Source: a bacterium
GTDB taxonomy: Bacteria; Verrucomicrobiota; Verrucomicrobiae; Opitutales; Opitutaceae
Length of the DNA: 6,717 nt
Reading direction: 5' to 3'
NCBI GenBank assembly: GCA_021780625.1
Contig: JAJXYI010000001.1
Coordinates: 1 to 6,717, forward strand
Below, in pieces: positions 6,473 through 6,717 of this stretch. Made by a program: the position numbers and the translations under genes. Positions within the stretch are counted from its first letter, which is position 1. Each line of letters begins with the position of its first letter. Below the pieces are notes generated by a model. The model was not told where the DNA came from. It ran no database searches and was given only the letters and a program-made list of their open reading frames with translations.

Positions 6473-6512
6473 AAAGAAAATCGGCGCCAGCCCTGAAGGC
6501 TCGACGCCGATT
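6473..6512 (-). terminator. Intrinsic terminator of the TonB-dependent receptor gene
   Basis: On the minus strand AATCGGCG (6512-6505) pairs perfectly with CGCCGATT (6486-6479). An inner AGCC/GGCT pair (6501-6498 with 6492-6489) caps a short loop, and TTTTCTTT (6480-6473) follows at once. The stem plus T-tract is a classical rho-independent terminator, placed about 70-100 nt after the receptor stop codon. On the plus strand the hairpin is followed by CCCC, so it acts for the minus-strand gene. Confidence 0.75.
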
Positions 6513-6533
6513 CCCCTAAACTAACTACTAAAC

Positions 6534-6573
6534 CCTATCGTTGATAGGTCCCGCCCGCCTCTGCGACGGGCGG
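6534..6573 (-). terminator. Two hairpins directly after the receptor stop codon
   Basis: CCGCCCG (6551-6557) pairs with CGGGCGG (6567-6573) around a 9-nt loop, starting 7 nt after the stop. CCTATC (6534-6539) pairs with GATAGG (6543-6548) around GTT. Neither has a T-tract, so alone they are poor terminators. Ahead of the terminator at 6473-6512 they may pause polymerase or protect the transcript's 3' end. Confidence 0.4.
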
Positions 6574-6580
6574 AATGGTC

Positions 6581-6717
6581 TTAGAACTCGAACGTGTTCG
6601 TCAGCTGCCAGAGCTGACCGTCCTGGATGCGGAACATCGCGGGACTGCCGTCCGGTTCGACTGCGATCGGGATCAGGCTCGGGCCCTGGCCCACATTGCG
6701 AAGGTTCAACTGCACCT
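6581..6717 (-). CDS. C-terminal end of a probable TonB-dependent outer-membrane receptor (partial)
   Basis: The last 44 codons lie inside the window, ending TAA at 6583-6581; the 5' part lies beyond the right edge. The tail contains VQLNLRNVGQGPSLIPIAVE, then PDGSPAMFRIQDGQ and the end LWQLTNTFEF. TonB-dependent receptors close with N(V/I)RN...P...PDG...(F/Y)RI..G..W.L..TFxF, where alternating hydrophobic residues and a terminal phenylalanine form the last barrel strand recognised by the BAM machinery. The form seen here is, from memory, common in Opitutaceae, which carry many such receptors. The substrate (siderophore, vitamin or glycan) cannot be told from this fragment. Another outer-membrane beta-barrel is the main alternative. 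Confidence 0.68.
   Translation of the reverse strand, partial: VQLNLRNVGQGPSLIPIAVEPDGSPAMFRIQDGQLWQLTNTFEF

Larger units (their letters stand above)
6106..6580. other. Intergenic region without a convincing gene, rich in inverted repeats
   Basis: About 475 bp lie between the convergent ends of tatC and the receptor gene. A 63-codon open frame at 6305-6496 begins inside a palindromic element and runs into the terminator hairpin, so it is not credible. The region holds a weak hairpin after tatC (6140-6155), a large palindromic element (6223-6370), an ATTCAA/TTGAAT inverted pair (6373-6378 with 6393-6398) and three hairpins towards the receptor gene. I see nothing else recognisable in 6156-6222 or 6400-6470. 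Confidence 0.7.

Noticed and set aside
6305..6496. A 63-codon plus-strand frame in the tatC-receptor intergenic region
   Set aside because: It begins inside the palindromic element, crosses its right arm and ends within the terminator hairpin. There is no ribosome-binding site and no recognisable product.

Overview
The window is GC-rich bacterial DNA dominated by one complete high-affinity potassium-uptake (kdp) operon on the minus strand. Divergent from it is a tatC gene on the plus strand, and the C-terminal end of a probable TonB-dependent receptor enters from the right edge on the minus strand. The outer-membrane receptor points to a diderm Gram-negative. The wording of its C-terminus, together with the enlarged first periplasmic loop of TatC, recalls Verrucomicrobiota of the Opitutaceae type. 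That placement rests on memory of family sequences and is only moderately certain.

Minus strand, in transcription order from about 4.9 kb down to 1: a 28-codon membrane mini-ORF with a good Shine-Dalgarno (4877-4791), kdpF (27 aa, 4763-4680), kdpA (4667-2868), kdpB (2830-788), kdpC (774-181), a 55-aa single-span membrane ORF (174-7), and the first codons of another gene whose ATG overlaps that ORF's stop as ATGA (position 10 leftward). All gaps are 37 nt or shorter, so this reads as one transcription unit. KdpA (K+ channel-like subunit), KdpB (P-type ATPase), KdpC and KdpF form the KdpFABC pump of the inner membrane. The pump motifs checked (KdpA filter segments; KdpB TGES, DKTGT, TGD and GDGTND) are intact. 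The sensor kinase KdpD and regulator KdpE are not visible, although the gene starting at position 10 could be kdpD.

The 232-nt region between the divergent operons (4878-5109) holds a tandem 11-bp-period repeat of CCCGTCAA. Its geometry resembles sites for OmpR/PhoB-family regulators, the family KdpE belongs to. The region also holds weak promoter-like hexamers and a 9-bp inverted repeat that overlaps the first start codon.

Plus strand: tatC (5110-6105) encodes the multi-spanning receptor component of the twin-arginine translocase. No tatA or tatB is in view.

The roughly 475 bp from 6106 to 6580 hold no convincing gene. They contain a weak hairpin after tatC, a palindromic element of about 148 bp with AACAGAAG/AACGAAG-type arms that looks like a dispersed intergenic repeat, and a run of three hairpins downstream of the receptor gene. 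The last hairpin has a T-tract on the minus strand and looks like that gene's intrinsic terminator.

I see no CRISPR array, tRNA, rRNA, insertion sequence or defence system. The least ordinary items are the two small membrane ORFs flanking kdpFABC, the operator-like repeat and the intergenic palindrome.
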